64,000 nt of DNA from CAZTDD01 sp964612675 (lineage in GTDB: Bacteria; Hinthialibacterota; Hinthialibacteria; Hinthialibacterales; JAKPRU01). The stretch lies in the NCBI GenBank assembly GCA_964612675.1, contig CAZTDD010000018.1, positions 1-64,000 on the forward strand, given 5' to 3'. Under the pieces are notes generated by a model, which searched no databases, had not been told where the DNA came from, and was given only the letters and a program-made list of their open reading frames with translations. Numbering within the stretch: the stretch's first letter is position 1; every line of letters starts with the position of its first letter. This document shows, in pieces, positions 8,954-17,229 of the stretch. The position numbers were made by a program, and so were the translations under genes.

Positions 8954-10147
8954 CTACCCCACCGGATCGAGTATACACAGCGTTTCCACATGCAGTGTGT
9001 GCGGGAACATGTCGTACGCCGTCATGGAACTGACGCGATAAGGACTCCCCCGGTGGAACCGCTGTACGTTGTCCTTCAAAGACTGAGGATTACAGGACAC
9101 ATAAGCGATGCGGCGCGGCGCTATGTCGTACAAGAATCTCATGATCTTCTTATTGAGTCCCGCACGCGGCGGATCGACAATAACCAAATCGGCGTTCTGC
9201 AATTCTTCGGATCGATCGCGCAGGTCTGCAACATCGATGGGTTCAATTCGCATATTCTCGATACGGTTTCGCCGAATCATCTCATTCGCCATCTTGACGT
9301 TATTGAAGTCTTTCTCGACACCAACGACGCGCTCCGCCTTCCTCGCAGCGGCCGCCCCGATCGTGCCAATACCGCAATACAAGTCGAGAACACGTCCCTC
9401 AGCGTACGCCCCGGCTTTCTCCAGAAGATCGCCGTACAGGATCTCCGCCATGGCGAGGTTCGGCTGAAGAAACGTCCGCGTCTCGAAAGGAACTTGAAGA
9501 TCGAAAACGCTTTCTGTAAGAATCGGGTCGCCGAATACACACTCTGTACGCTCGGCATTCGACACGTCCGACACACCCGATACAAGACTCCACAGAAGAC
9601 CTTTCAGTTCCGGGCACGTTTCACGCAAGTGTTCAGCCAACCCCTGAACCGCAGCGGCCTCTTCGGCGGAAGTCATGATCTCGGCAAGGACCTGCCCCGA
9701 GGTATGGGTTCCGCGGACAAGCAGATACCGCCAGAAGCCGGAATGGGTGGTTTTATCGTAGCCGTCCAAACCCGACTCACAGGCAAAACGCCTCGTCTCC
9801 TCCAGTATGTGAGAGAACGAAGGTGGACAAATGTGACATTCTTTCACATCAATTAAGTCCCAGTATTTGCCACGTCGATGAAGACCGAGAGCAGGTTTTC
9901 CATCTTTCGAAGAGAAACTGAACTCCATCCGATTCCGGTAGTGCCATATCGCAGGGGAAGGTTTCACAAAGAGGGAATCCAGGATCTTCATTTTCGTAAT
10001 CGGACCGAAAAGCTTCCGTAGATCTCGTTGTTTCCTTTCAACCTGATGATCGTAGGGGAGATCCTGAATCCTGCAGCCGCCACAGTCACCGAAATGTGGA
10101 CATGGAGAGGAGATAGAATCGAGATTCGTTTGTTCAAATGAAGTCAT
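8954..10147 (-). CDS. rlmD: 23S rRNA (uracil-5-)-methyltransferase, RlmD/TrmA type
   Basis: The 397-residue product has the iron-sulfur cluster motif CPHFGDCGGCRIQDLPYDHQ at the N-terminus, with a fourth Cys in KECHICPP near residue 100. The C-terminal methyltransferase has VLDLYCGIGTIG for S-adenosylmethionine, DPPRAGLNKK, and SCNPQSLKDN carrying the catalytic Cys. The family makes 5-methyluridine in rRNA or tRNA. It lacks the N-terminal TRAM domain of E. coli RlmD, so the exact target base is uncertain; RlmD/RlmCD is the likeliest role. The start at 10147 (ATG) places the first cluster Cys at residue 16. The MITE at 10179 lies directly upstream of it. Confidence 0.85.
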   Translation of the reverse strand: MTSFEQTNLDSISSPCPHFGDCGGCRIQDLPYDHQVERKQRDLRKLFGPITKMKILDSLFVKPSPAIWHYRNRMEFSFSSKDGKPALGLHRRGKYWDLIDVKECHICPPSFSHILEETRRFACESGLDGYDKTTHSGFWRYLLVRGTHTSGQVLAEIMTSAEEAAAVQGLAEHLRETCPELKGLLWSLVSGVSDVSNAERTECVFGDPILTESVFDLQVPFETRTFLQPNLAMAEILYGDLLEKAGAYAEGRVLDLYCGIGTIGAAAARKAERVVGVEKDFNNVKMANEMIRRNRIENMRIEPIDVADLRDRSEELQNADLVIVDPPRAGLNKKIMRFLYDIAPRRIAYVSCNPQSLKDNVQRFHRGSPYRVSSMTAYDMFPHTLHVETLCILDPVG

Positions 10148-10168
10148 GACACCTCGTTTTTTAAGGGG

Positions 10169-10329
10169 CGATTTACCCCAATGTCATTCAGTTAGGAAAG
10201 GGCGAAGCCGTTTACTGGGAGGGCGAGGCTCCCGCCGAGCCGAAATGAAGAAAAATGCGGCTCACCGGGAGGTTCGCCCTCCCCTCGCTCCTTCTCTGAA
10301 ACTTACCTTAATGACATTGCGATTCACCC
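10169..10329. mobile_element. MITE copy 1 with near-perfect 10-bp target duplication
   Basis: The element spans 10179-10319 (141 bp). It begins CAATGTCATTCAGTTAG and ends with the complement-type TTAATGACATTG, giving terminal inverted repeats, and its centre is a strong GGGAGGGCGA palindrome. It is nearly identical, in opposite orientation, to 47676-47816, which is also 141 bp. The flanks are CGATTTACCC (10169-10178) and CGATTCACCC (10320-10329), a 10-bp duplication with one change. It has no coding capacity. Ends resemble those I recall for IS4-family elements, and 10 bp fits that family, but the parent transposase is not in the window. Confidence 0.85.
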
Positions 10330-10344
10330 TCCGTCATCGTTTAT

Positions 10345-10531
10345 CCTAGATTCGGCAGTTGAAGATACCGTTGCGAGAGTAATCCACTCATTCTTAACGG
10401 TATCGTCCATTGCCAGCTTTCACCCAAATGGTGATCGGTTCTTGAGCGTGTCGAAAGGCCGATCACCAACGCCCGCGCGCCCCTTTGACGAGCTCAGGAA
10501 CTGCGCTCGACTTTCAACTGCCGAATCGAGG
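10345..10531. repeat. 187-bp inverted-repeat element with nested hairpins
   Basis: CCTAGATTCGGCAGTTGAAG at 10345-10364 is matched in inverted orientation by CTTTCAACTGCCGAATCGAGG at 10511-10531, with few mismatches. Inside are GATACCGTT/AACGGTATC (10364-10372 and 10396-10404) and GGTGATCGG/CCGATCACC hairpins, plus a segment of the TTTCGACA...AGCTCAGG type common in environmental bacterial repeats. A partial direct copy (CCCTAGATTCGG) follows at about 10603. It has no coding potential and occupies the gap upstream of the iron-type binding protein gene. Confidence 0.6.
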
Positions 10532-10694
10532 TTTATTGAAAACCGCGCCCAGGACATGGGACTCCCATCGCTTCCTCCTTGAGTCTGCAGCACACTCTAG
10601 TACCCTAGATTCGGTAATGGAGAAAAGGCTTGCCTAATACTTCGCAGCATGCGGTCGGGCTGCACATCTTTATGGTATAGCGAGGGGTATCGCC

Positions 10695-11711
10695 ATGAAA
10701 CGGATCTTTTTACCGGCAGTAATAGCATCGATAGTCTTTCTCGCCGTCCCGATAAATACCCAGGCTGCAGAGGTTGTCGTCTACACCGCTCTCGACCAAA
10801 TCTATTCGGAACCATTGTTGAACCAATTCGAAAAGACGACGGGCATTCGAGTACTCCCAGTGTATGACACGGAAGCCAACAAAACGGTGGGTCTGGTGAA
10901 TCGCTTGATGGCGGAGAAGGCCAGACCCCGTTGCGATGTTTTCTGGAACAATGAAATCGCCAGAACTCTCGTCCTGAAGAAAGAAAATGTTCTCGCCCCC
11001 TACAAGTCGCCGAAAGCCGACGACATCCCGACTCGATACCGCGATCCCGAAAACTACTGGACCGGGTTCGCAGCGCGTGCACGGATTCTTATTGTCAACA
11101 CAGAACTTGTCCCGGAAAACGAAACTCCGACCAGCATGGATGATCTGATCGACTTAAAGTGGAAAGGCAAAGCGGTCATCGCCAATCCGCTTTTCGGTAC
11201 CACATCGACGCATACCGCCGCTCTCTTTGCCGAGATCGGCCCAGCAAAGGCGAAAGACTATTTTCACGCTCTAAAAGAAAACGAGGTGACCATCGCCGCA
11301 GGGAATGCGATGGTCCGCGATATGGTCGCGCGCGGTGAGAGACACTTTGGCTGGACCGACACAGATGATGCAAATGGAGCGATTGAAGACGGTAGACCCG
11401 TCAAAATCGTGGTACCCGACCAGAAAGAGGGACAAATCGGCGTGTTGATTATTCCAAATACGGTGTCACTGGTCCGTGGAGCGCCCAATCCGGAAGAGGG
11501 AAAAGCGCTGATCGATTTTCTTCTTACACGCGAAACAGAGAAATATCTAGCACACTGCCGGTCGGCTCAGATCCCCGTTCGAAAAGGGATTCCGATCCCG
11601 GAAAATGTACTCAAAATCGAGCGACTCGAGGTAATGGACGTCAACTACTCGGAAATCGCGGAAACGCTGCCTGCGTCCACCGAGTTTATTCATGACAAAT
11701 TCGTCCGGTAA
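10695..11711 (+). CDS. Iron(III)-type ABC transporter substrate-binding protein (FbpA/FutA-like)
   Basis: The 338-residue protein has a signal peptide (MKRIFLPAVIASIVFLAV, cleaved near AQA-AEVV) followed by VVVYTALDQIYSEPLLNQFEKTTG. This opening is typical of periplasmic ferric-ion and related binding proteins. DVFWNNEIART and the GFAARARILIVNTELV block further fit the family. It should capture iron or a similar small ligand for a two-domain permease. A matching permease lies 22 kb away at 33775-35439; no ATPase is in the window. GAGGGG precedes the ATG at 10695 by nine bases. Phosphonate or thiamine ligands remain possible. Confidence 0.78.
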   Translation: MKRIFLPAVIASIVFLAVPINTQAAEVVVYTALDQIYSEPLLNQFEKTTGIRVLPVYDTEANKTVGLVNRLMAEKARPRCDVFWNNEIARTLVLKKENVLAPYKSPKADDIPTRYRDPENYWTGFAARARILIVNTELVPENETPTSMDDLIDLKWKGKAVIANPLFGTTSTHTAALFAEIGPAKAKDYFHALKENEVTIAAGNAMVRDMVARGERHFGWTDTDDANGAIEDGRPVKIVVPDQKEGQIGVLIIPNTVSLVRGAPNPEEGKALIDFLLTRETEKYLAHCRSAQIPVRKGIPIPENVLKIERLEVMDVNYSEIAETLPASTEFIHDKFVR

Positions 11712-11717
11712 TTCGTA

Positions 11718-11742
11718 AGAGGAACTGAACCGCAGTTCCTCT
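11718..11742 (+). terminator. 10-bp perfect hairpin after the binding-protein gene
   Basis: AGAGGAACTG (11718-11727) pairs perfectly with CAGTTCCTCT (11733-11742) around the loop AACCG, six bases past the stop codon. No T-run follows, so it may protect the mRNA 3' end and not terminate on its own. Confidence 0.55.
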
Positions 11743-11810
11743 GCAACAACGGAGGAGATCTCGGTACAACGTCATCGCAGGACAGGGTCGCGACCGCCAC
11801 CGAGAGTTGG

Positions 11811-12473
11811 CTATTTCAGGTACCGATTAAACCATTCCATGGCAAGACGTGCGACCTCTTCAAGTTTTCCGACCTCTTGAAACAGATGCGACACGCCTTC
11901 CACGATCTCGACTCGATGATCGGCCGTGAAAGCCTTCGCCGCTTCACGGTTCATTTCAATAACCGGTCGATCGAATCCACCGACGATCAGAAGAACCGGA
12001 GCCTGGACTCTGGGCAGAGCGTCCGGCGCAAGGTCGGGCCGTCCTCCGCGAGAAACAACAGCCTGGATCAATTGTGGTTTCTCGGCAGCGGCAACCAGTG
12101 AAGCAGCAGAACCGGTACTCGCTCCGAAAAGTCCGATTCGCAAGTTCTGCGTATCTTCCTGGTTCTGCATCCAGTCAATGACACCAACCAACCGATTGCC
12201 GAGCAGGTCGATGTTGAAGCGTAGTTCCCGTGTTTGTTCGTCTGTTTCGTGCTCATCGCGTGTGAGAAGGTCAAACAGCAGGGTTGCAAAACCCTCCTGG
12301 TTGAGGGTATCCGCGACGAATTGATTTCGAGGACTGAAACGGCTGCTGCCGCTGCCGTGTGCAAATACGACTATGCCGGTCGCTTCGTCGGGGATAGCCA
12401 GAAACCCATCGAGTGTAATCTCACCAAGAGGAATACGAATCTCTTGTTGGGCGATTTGTGCTGAGTTCTTCAT
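11811..12473 (-). CDS. Alpha/beta hydrolase, dienelactone hydrolase type
   Basis: The 220-residue protein has the compact alpha/beta-hydrolase fold. VVFAHGSGSSRFSPRN gives the oxyanion region, GLFGASTGSAAS gives the nucleophile elbow with Ser in GASTG, and a late His sits in VEGVSHLFQEVG. It has no signal peptide. The family hydrolyses esters or lactones, but the substrate here is unknown. It is the third gene of a minus-strand operon after a phosphoribosyltransferase and a DUF5335 protein. In some bacteria (for example Rv0571c of mycobacteria, from memory) the phosphoribosyltransferase and this hydrolase are fused, which supports a shared role. GGGAGA precedes the ATG. Confidence 0.85.
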   Translation of the reverse strand: MKNSAQIAQQEIRIPLGEITLDGFLAIPDEATGIVVFAHGSGSSRFSPRNQFVADTLNQEGFATLLFDLLTRDEHETDEQTRELRFNIDLLGNRLVGVIDWMQNQEDTQNLRIGLFGASTGSAASLVAAAEKPQLIQAVVSRGGRPDLAPDALPRVQAPVLLIVGGFDRPVIEMNREAAKAFTADHRVEIVEGVSHLFQEVGKLEEVARLAMEWFNRYLK

Positions 12474-12559
12474 TATGGTCTCCCTGTTTGGTTAATTGTT
12501 CGGTGAGAATCTCCTTTTCGACGAAACCCGTTTAGGGGCGATGTCCGGTTATTCAATAG

Positions 12560-12967
12560 TCATTCCGGAAATTCCGACTCCGCCAGTCCATCCAGCTGTG
12601 CAGGATGAACAGGTGCTCGGAATTCGACTAATGTTGTCTTCCCTTCTTCGTCATCGATTCTCAACCCTTGATGTGAACCATCCTCAGTTTTCTGTAGGAA
12701 TACCCCCGAAGGGCATCCGACGGGCCGTACCAGCTTCTCTTGGTCGGAGGAAGGTTGAATCACGAGATCGATACGGTTCTCATCGCTGTCCCAGCTGACA
12801 TCGCGGAGTTCCGCATCTCGAATGATAGGCGGCTGCGATAGGCTGTCGCCCGTCCCGTCGTCTTCCGTTTTTCCCGCCCGAAGGTTCACTAACCAACCTC
12901 TATGCTGGCGGCTGAACCGATCGAGAAAGGATGACCATTTCGTTTGCGGTACCTCCTGTACAAGCAT
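12560..12967 (-). CDS. DUF5335-like small protein
   Basis: The 135-residue protein begins MLVQEVPQTKWSSFLDRFSR and continues QHRGWLVNL, the opening I associate with DUF5335 proteins. The rest is a small predicted beta-rich domain with charged residues and no catalytic motif. The ATG at 12967 is chosen over a longer frame because AAGGAGGG stands a few bases upstream and the family match begins there. It starts 28 bases after the phosphoribosyltransferase stop and is followed by the hydrolase, so all three are probably one operon. Its function is unknown; such proteins often neighbour stress-type genes. Confidence 0.7.
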   Translation of the reverse strand: MLVQEVPQTKWSSFLDRFSRQHRGWLVNLRAGKTEDDGTGDSLSQPPIIRDAELRDVSWDSDENRIDLVIQPSSDQEKLVRPVGCPSGVFLQKTEDGSHQGLRIDDEEGKTTLVEFRAPVHPAQLDGLAESEFPE

Positions 12968-12995
12968 ATCGAGTCCCTCCTTCGTTTTAATGAAT

Positions 12996-13673
12996 TCACT
13001 GTTGATTCCGCTCAGGCTGTTCTTTACGAGCACGCTCCAATATGTCGCGCACTTCCTGGTCGGTCACTTGAGCAAAGTCGACATACCATCGACTGATCGC
13101 CATCAAATCCGCCGGCTGCATCTCACAAATCACTTCGTCGGCTTCGTTCTCCATCTCTGAGCACCTCTCGGCCGGAGCGACGGGAACTGCGATCACCACG
13201 TGGGACCGTTCCTTTTGCCGGACCGCCTTGGCCGCACTGCGCATCGTTGCGCCTGTGGCCAGTCCATCGTCGACGAGGATGGCAATTCGAGCGGTGATTT
13301 CCAGCGGTTCACGATCGCCTCGATACGCGTCGGCCCGACGTTGGAGCTCTTTCTCTTCGCGTTCGGCTACTCGTTCGATCTCCGGGTCGGGAATGCCGAG
13401 CGCACGAACAATATCGTTGTTCATCACGCGGACTCCGCCTTCGGCGACTGCTCCCATGGCCAGTTCTTCCCTCCCCGGCGCTCCCATCTTTCGCACCAGG
13501 AAAACGTCCATGGGAACATTCAACGACTTCGCGATTTCATAGGCCACAGGGACTCCCCCGCGAGGCAACGCGAGGATGCTGATATCATCCCGGTTAGCGT
13601 AATGTTTGAGTCGATCCGCCAGAGCAAGGCCGGCTTCGGATCTGTCCGAATACCTATTTAATGTCTGCGACAT
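12996..13673 (-). CDS. Phosphoribosyltransferase
   Basis: The 225-residue protein is a type I phosphoribosyltransferase. ILALPRGGVPVAYEIAKSL comes near the start and the PRPP-binding loop ILVDDGLATGATM near residue 120. Such stand-alone enzymes are annotated as predicted phosphoribosyltransferases; the acceptor base is unknown and could be in salvage or in a stress response. The ATG at 13673 has AGGAGGGA seven bases upstream. It is the first gene of a three-gene operon with DUF5335 and an alpha/beta hydrolase. Confidence 0.87.
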   Translation of the reverse strand: MSQTLNRYSDRSEAGLALADRLKHYANRDDISILALPRGGVPVAYEIAKSLNVPMDVFLVRKMGAPGREELAMGAVAEGGVRVMNNDIVRALGIPDPEIERVAEREEKELQRRADAYRGDREPLEITARIAILVDDGLATGATMRSAAKAVRQKERSHVVIAVPVAPAERCSEMENEADEVICEMQPADLMAISRWYVDFAQVTDQEVRDILERARKEQPERNQQ

Positions 13674-14157
13674 CAATCATTCCCTCCTCTTCCATGACTC
13701 CTGAGCAATTCGTCTGCGGCGTAGTCTCCTGGACTCCGCTGCGATATACAAATCACAAAAAGCTTCTGTGATAACTGCGTTTATACAGACTGGCGGTTCA
13801 AACTGAAACTCACTGCGGAAATACTCAAGAAACAAACACCAGACTCTTATAATGCAGATAGAGACCGTTTTGAAAAAGAACACAAATGAAATCTTCTTTA
13901 TGTTCTCTTTCTTGAACAGAATATCAACTTTGTTTGCTCAATGAACCCGGGAGAATCCCATATGGGCGTGGGGGATCTCCCCGTCTTCCGCCGGTCATGA
14001 CGCATATGTCGCACTATCGGCCGAGGAGGGGAGAAAGCAAAGCCAGCCGATGCGGTAGACATCGCGTCTCAAGCGTCTTATGATCAAGTGGTTAACCGTG
14101 GACTGATGGACCGGTTTCGGCGGTCCGTTAAGACAATTGAAAGACGAGAGGATTACT
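13674..14157. other. Divergent intergenic region with a leader hairpin
   Basis: This 484-base region lies between the phosphoribosyltransferase operon (minus) and the Gfo/Idh oxidoreductase (plus). The part 13740-13930 is clearly AT-rich, fitting promoters. GGACCG (14108-14113) and CGGTCC (14121-14126) form a hairpin 31 bases before the oxidoreductase start and probably lie in its leader. GGGGGATCTCCCC near 13971 is another small palindrome. A 68-residue minus-strand open frame here has no protein-like features. Confidence 0.45.
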
Positions 14158-15501
14158 ATGGACAAGGCAAGACGTGATTTTCTAAAGACCGGTGCCGGGG
14201 CTACAGCCGGTGCGGCACTCCTCGCTGGGTGCCAAACAACCAAGCCGTCATTTGTGGCCGCCCCAGCGGTCACCCCTCCCAAAAGCCCGAATGAGACCAT
14301 TCGGGTGGCGTGTGTTGGAATTCGAGGGCGTGGGAAAAGCCACATTGCGGGTTTTCAGGAACTGCCAAATGTCGAGGTCGTCGCTCTTTCGGATATCGAC
14401 GAACGCGTGCTGGAGGAGCGCACCGAGCAGTTCACAAATAAGTACAAGCGGAAGCCGCGTGCGGAGTGGGATTTCCGGAAACTCCTCGAAGATCCCACGA
14501 TTGACGTCATGACATTTGCAACCCCGAACCACTGGCATTCACTTGGGACGATTTGGTCATGTCAGGCGAACAAAGACGTATATGTCGAAAAGCCTGCATC
14601 GCACAACATCTTCGAGGGGCGCAAGATGGTGGAAGCCTCCCGAAAGTACAATCGAATTGTCCAATACGGCGTCCAGCTCCGCAGCTCGGCCGCAATCCAA
14701 GAGGCCGTCGAGCATTTGAGAAAAGGGACAATTGGCACGGTCTACATGGCGCGAGGCCTTTGCTACCGCTGGCGCGGAACCATCGGTGTCAAGCAGCAGG
14801 TGCCCGTACCGCCGGGCGTCCATTACGATATGTGGCTCGGGCCCGCACCGAAACAGCCGTTCCATGAGAACCGGTTCCATTACAACTGGCACTATATGTG
14901 GGACTTCGGTAACGGCGACCTGGGCAACCAGGGTGTCCACGAGATGGACATGTGCATGTGGGGGCTGGGAGTCAAATTCCCGTCCGAGGTATGCACAATG
15001 GCAGGAATGTACATTTGGCCGGATGACGATAAGGAGATTCCGAACCTCTCAACCTCCTGCTTCCGCTATCCCAAAGAAAACGTCGAGATCGAGTTTGAGA
15101 CCAGACCGTGGATCACCAACGAGGAGATGGGTGCCCGCGTGGGGAATCTCTTCTACGGTTCTGAGGGTATTCTGGTCATTCGCGGCTACAGCACATACCA
15201 GATCTACTTCGATCCGCAACGGAACGGGAAGTTGGAAGAAGGCCCCGGCAGCAGCGAAGGCGGGAACCATTATGCCAACTTCATCAAGGCGGTCCGAAGC
15301 CGGAATCGTGCGGATCAAAACGCGGAAATCGAACAAGGCCACTATTCCGCCGGTCTGTGCCACCTCGGTTTGATCGCCCACCGCGTCAAGCGCCACCTCA
15401 AGTTCGATCCGGAGAAGGAGAAGTTCATCGACGACAAAGAGGCGGACAAATACTTGACGCGCAAGTACCGAAAGCCATACGTCGTTCCAAAAGAGGTTTA
15501 G
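14158..15501 (+). CDS. Tat-exported Gfo/Idh/MocA oxidoreductase lipoprotein
   Basis: The 447-residue protein opens with a twin-arginine signal (ARRDFLKTGAGATAGAALLAG) ending in LLAGC, a lipobox. It should thus be exported folded and anchored outside as a lipoprotein. The NAD(P)-binding domain follows (RVACVGIRGRGKSHIAGFQ), then EKPASHN with the catalytic Lys of the EKP motif, and the C-terminal alpha/beta domain with DFGNGDLGNQGVHEMD. Exported members of this family are common in polysaccharide degraders and act on sugars or sugar derivatives. GAGAGG precedes the ATG at 14158. A strong terminator follows at 15530, so it is probably a single-gene unit. Confidence 0.88.
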   Translation: MDKARRDFLKTGAGATAGAALLAGCQTTKPSFVAAPAVTPPKSPNETIRVACVGIRGRGKSHIAGFQELPNVEVVALSDIDERVLEERTEQFTNKYKRKPRAEWDFRKLLEDPTIDVMTFATPNHWHSLGTIWSCQANKDVYVEKPASHNIFEGRKMVEASRKYNRIVQYGVQLRSSAAIQEAVEHLRKGTIGTVYMARGLCYRWRGTIGVKQQVPVPPGVHYDMWLGPAPKQPFHENRFHYNWHYMWDFGNGDLGNQGVHEMDMCMWGLGVKFPSEVCTMAGMYIWPDDDKEIPNLSTSCFRYPKENVEIEFETRPWITNEEMGARVGNLFYGSEGILVIRGYSTYQIYFDPQRNGKLEEGPGSSEGGNHYANFIKAVRSRNRADQNAEIEQGHYSAGLCHLGLIAHRVKRHLKFDPEKEKFIDDKEADKYLTRKYRKPYVVPKEV

Positions 15502-15529
15502 CAAAAAACCTCATCATCCGACCCACGAG

Positions 15530-15558
15530 AAAAGCCCGGCTCTGTAGCCGGGCTTTTT
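15530..15558 (+). terminator. Rho-independent terminator after the oxidoreductase
   Basis: AAAGCCCGGCT (15531-15541) pairs perfectly with AGCCGGGCTTT (15546-15556) around a CTGT loop, and the 3' arm runs on into more Ts. An 11-bp GC-rich stem with a T-tail 29 bases past the stop is a standard intrinsic terminator. It would also work partly in the other direction. Confidence 0.92.
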
Positions 15559-15654
15559 ATTTGAACCGATTCCGCGCGGTTCCCTGCGGTAGAGTTCGAA
15601 GGCAATCGGGGCGACGAAGGAGCAGGAGGCCGATTGGCCTTTCTTCTTATTCCG

Positions 15655-15697
15655 TTTCTTTCGTGCTTTCGTGGAACTTTCGTGCCTTCGTGTTTCA
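15655..15697. repeat. TTTCGTG-rich short repeat
   Basis: The motif TTTCGTG or its variant CTTCGTG recurs four times within about 40 bases (TTCTTTCGTGCTTTCGTGG, then CTTTCGTGCC and TTCGTGTTTC). Such CACGAAA-type repeats are frequent in intergenic DNA of environmental bacteria. It lies between a plus-strand terminator and the stop of a minus-strand gene; no function can be stated. Confidence 0.5.
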
Positions 15698-15750
15698 ATA
15701 CTCGCCGGCCATTTAATAGAAGAAGAACAGTTGAGGGAGCTATGAGGGAG

Positions 15751-16161
15751 CTAAACGCAAGAACTCTCCGGTACAATCCCTTCGGGAGCATCCGCGCCCA
15801 ATTCTTGAACGATCCGGTCCAATGTCTCGATATCGATGGGCTTCATCAACAAGCCTGTACATTCGACCGCAGCCTCTTCCTCGATATCGGAGGTGGGAGA
15901 AACCATCAGATAGATCGGAACGGTGGAGCGGATGTTTCGGAGGCCGAGCAGACAGTCTCGGCTTGAGCAGTCCGGAAGATTCTCATCGAGGAGAACAAAA
16001 TCGATATAGGCGTGCTCCTGGGCAAAAAAACAAATGGCGTTTCTCGCATCCCAAACATCGAAACAGTAACATCCCCGCTGATTCAGGAGCCGGACAAAGG
16101 TATCCGACAGACCGGTATCCGGTTCGACAAGCAATACTATGGGACTTCGAGAAGAGCCCAT
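15751..16161 (-). CDS. Single-domain response regulator (receiver)
   Basis: The 136-residue protein is a bare receiver domain. IVLLVEPDTG provides the acidic pocket, FVLLDENLPD contains the phosphoacceptor Asp at about residue 57, and LLMKPIDIETL contains the conserved Lys. There is no output domain, so it would act by binding a partner, as CheY-type proteins do. The acidic pair is weaker than usual (EPD instead of DDD/EDD). It stands alone in a minus-strand unit; the kinases at 48921 and 50952 are possible partners but not linked. Confidence 0.82.
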   Translation of the reverse strand: MGSSRSPIVLLVEPDTGLSDTFVRLLNQRGCYCFDVWDARNAICFFAQEHAYIDFVLLDENLPDCSSRDCLLGLRNIRSTVPIYLMVSPTSDIEEEAAVECTGLLMKPIDIETLDRIVQELGADAPEGIVPESSCV

Positions 16162-16521
16162 TCACCCCTCCGAGAAGAGCAGAAAGAACAGCCATCTGAC
16201 CCTCAACCCAACATAACAAGATTCAAATCGATACTGAAAAAAAGGAAATCTCTCCCAGTTCGAATTGTATATCGGAAATTAGGAAAAGCAAGATTTAACT
16301 CTAGAAGTATAAATAAGTTACACCACTTCAATGAATCGGGGATTCATTTCGTTACATGACCCAGGTTGCTTGGTCTTCGTTACCAGTCCGGAGCGCGTTT
16401 AGTCCATCCCCGGGGTTCTCAGCTGGATGCGAAACCCGGTGCTGTTTACAATGGAAGAAGACCGCGAATTGCGGAGTAATGGATCTTTTTGCGTATGCAG
16501 ATTAGGAAACACCTCAAAGAC
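16162..16521. other. Intergenic region between divergent genes
   Basis: This 360-base stretch separates the receiver gene (minus) from the HEAT-repeat lipoprotein (plus). It is AT-rich around 16210-16330, as expected for promoters, and holds no recognisable gene, RNA or long repeat. Short open frames there lack protein-like composition. Confidence 0.4.
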
Positions 16522-17214
16522 ATGATATCAAAAACCGTCAACCGACCTTCCAACCGCGTGATCCCCGTGCTTCTCGTTTGCCTCATACTGTCTGTTGTCT
16601 CCTGCGTACTCACTGACGAGAAAGAAGATTGGGAGGAATTCGAGGGGGAATGCCGGTTTCCTCCCCTAAATGAGATTGAGACCGAGGATTTCAGCGCCGA
16701 GGAAAAGGAGGCATTTGATGCCATCGACAGGTTGTTCGCGTGGTATCTCGAGCAGAAAACCAAAGGGCCTGACCCCCAGGCAATTCAAGTATTTCCCCGA
16801 ATGGAAAGCATCGTGGAACGGGGCGATGCGGCGGTTCAGCCCCTGCTCGACATCGTCCGAATGGGAAACAGACACCCGATTGAACAGATTTGGGCTCGAA
16901 GTGAGGTACATTGTTATGTGATGTCGGCGATGATGTTGGGCCGACTGGAAGCAGAGGAAGCGGTGGATGAGCTCATCATTATGGCAGCCCGGCCCGGCCA
17001 CCGGGAAGCACGCTTGCGCGCCCCCGCGATCAAGGCACTTGGAGAGATCGGAGGTCCTTCAGCGATCCCCGTGGTAAGAAGAGGAATGGACGATCATTTT
17101 GAGTCGGTTCGACAGGCCGCAAAAGAGGCGTACGAGAGGTTACGCCGCCGGTCCACCGAGCAGGCGAAAACAAAAAGACAACCCACAGCGATGGAACACA
17201 AAACAAACAATTAG
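16522..17214 (+). CDS. HEAT-repeat lipoprotein
   Basis: The 230-residue protein begins with a hydrophobic signal ending in LSVVSC, a lipobox, so it is likely a lipoprotein. After an acidic linker it has HEAT-type repeats, seen in AAVDELIIMAARPGHREARLRAPAIKALGEIG-type units and AIPVVRRGMDDHFESVRQAA. These form a curved helical scaffold for protein binding. The ATG at 16522 is preferred because the signal begins there, although ATG at 16495 is possible. It is followed by the SixA phosphatase after 15 bases, so the two are probably co-transcribed; no functional link is known. Confidence 0.7.
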   Translation: MISKTVNRPSNRVIPVLLVCLILSVVSCVLTDEKEDWEEFEGECRFPPLNEIETEDFSAEEKEAFDAIDRLFAWYLEQKTKGPDPQAIQVFPRMESIVERGDAAVQPLLDIVRMGNRHPIEQIWARSEVHCYVMSAMMLGRLEAEEAVDELIIMAARPGHREARLRAPAIKALGEIGGPSAIPVVRRGMDDHFESVRQAAKEAYERLRRRSTEQAKTKRQPTAMEHKTNN

Positions 17215-17229
17215 AGAAAGAAGGGAATC

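Noticed and set aside
8744..9856. Long plus-strand open frame of 370 codons overlapping the rRNA methyltransferase gene.
   Set aside because: It is antisense to a gene with clear motifs, starts inside the TPR gene and has no protein-like hydrophobic pattern. It is a shadow of codon bias.
13677..13883. 68-codon minus-strand open frame before the phosphoribosyltransferase gene.
   Set aside because: It is in AT-rich promoter DNA, with no ribosome site and a Cys/Phe-rich random-looking product.
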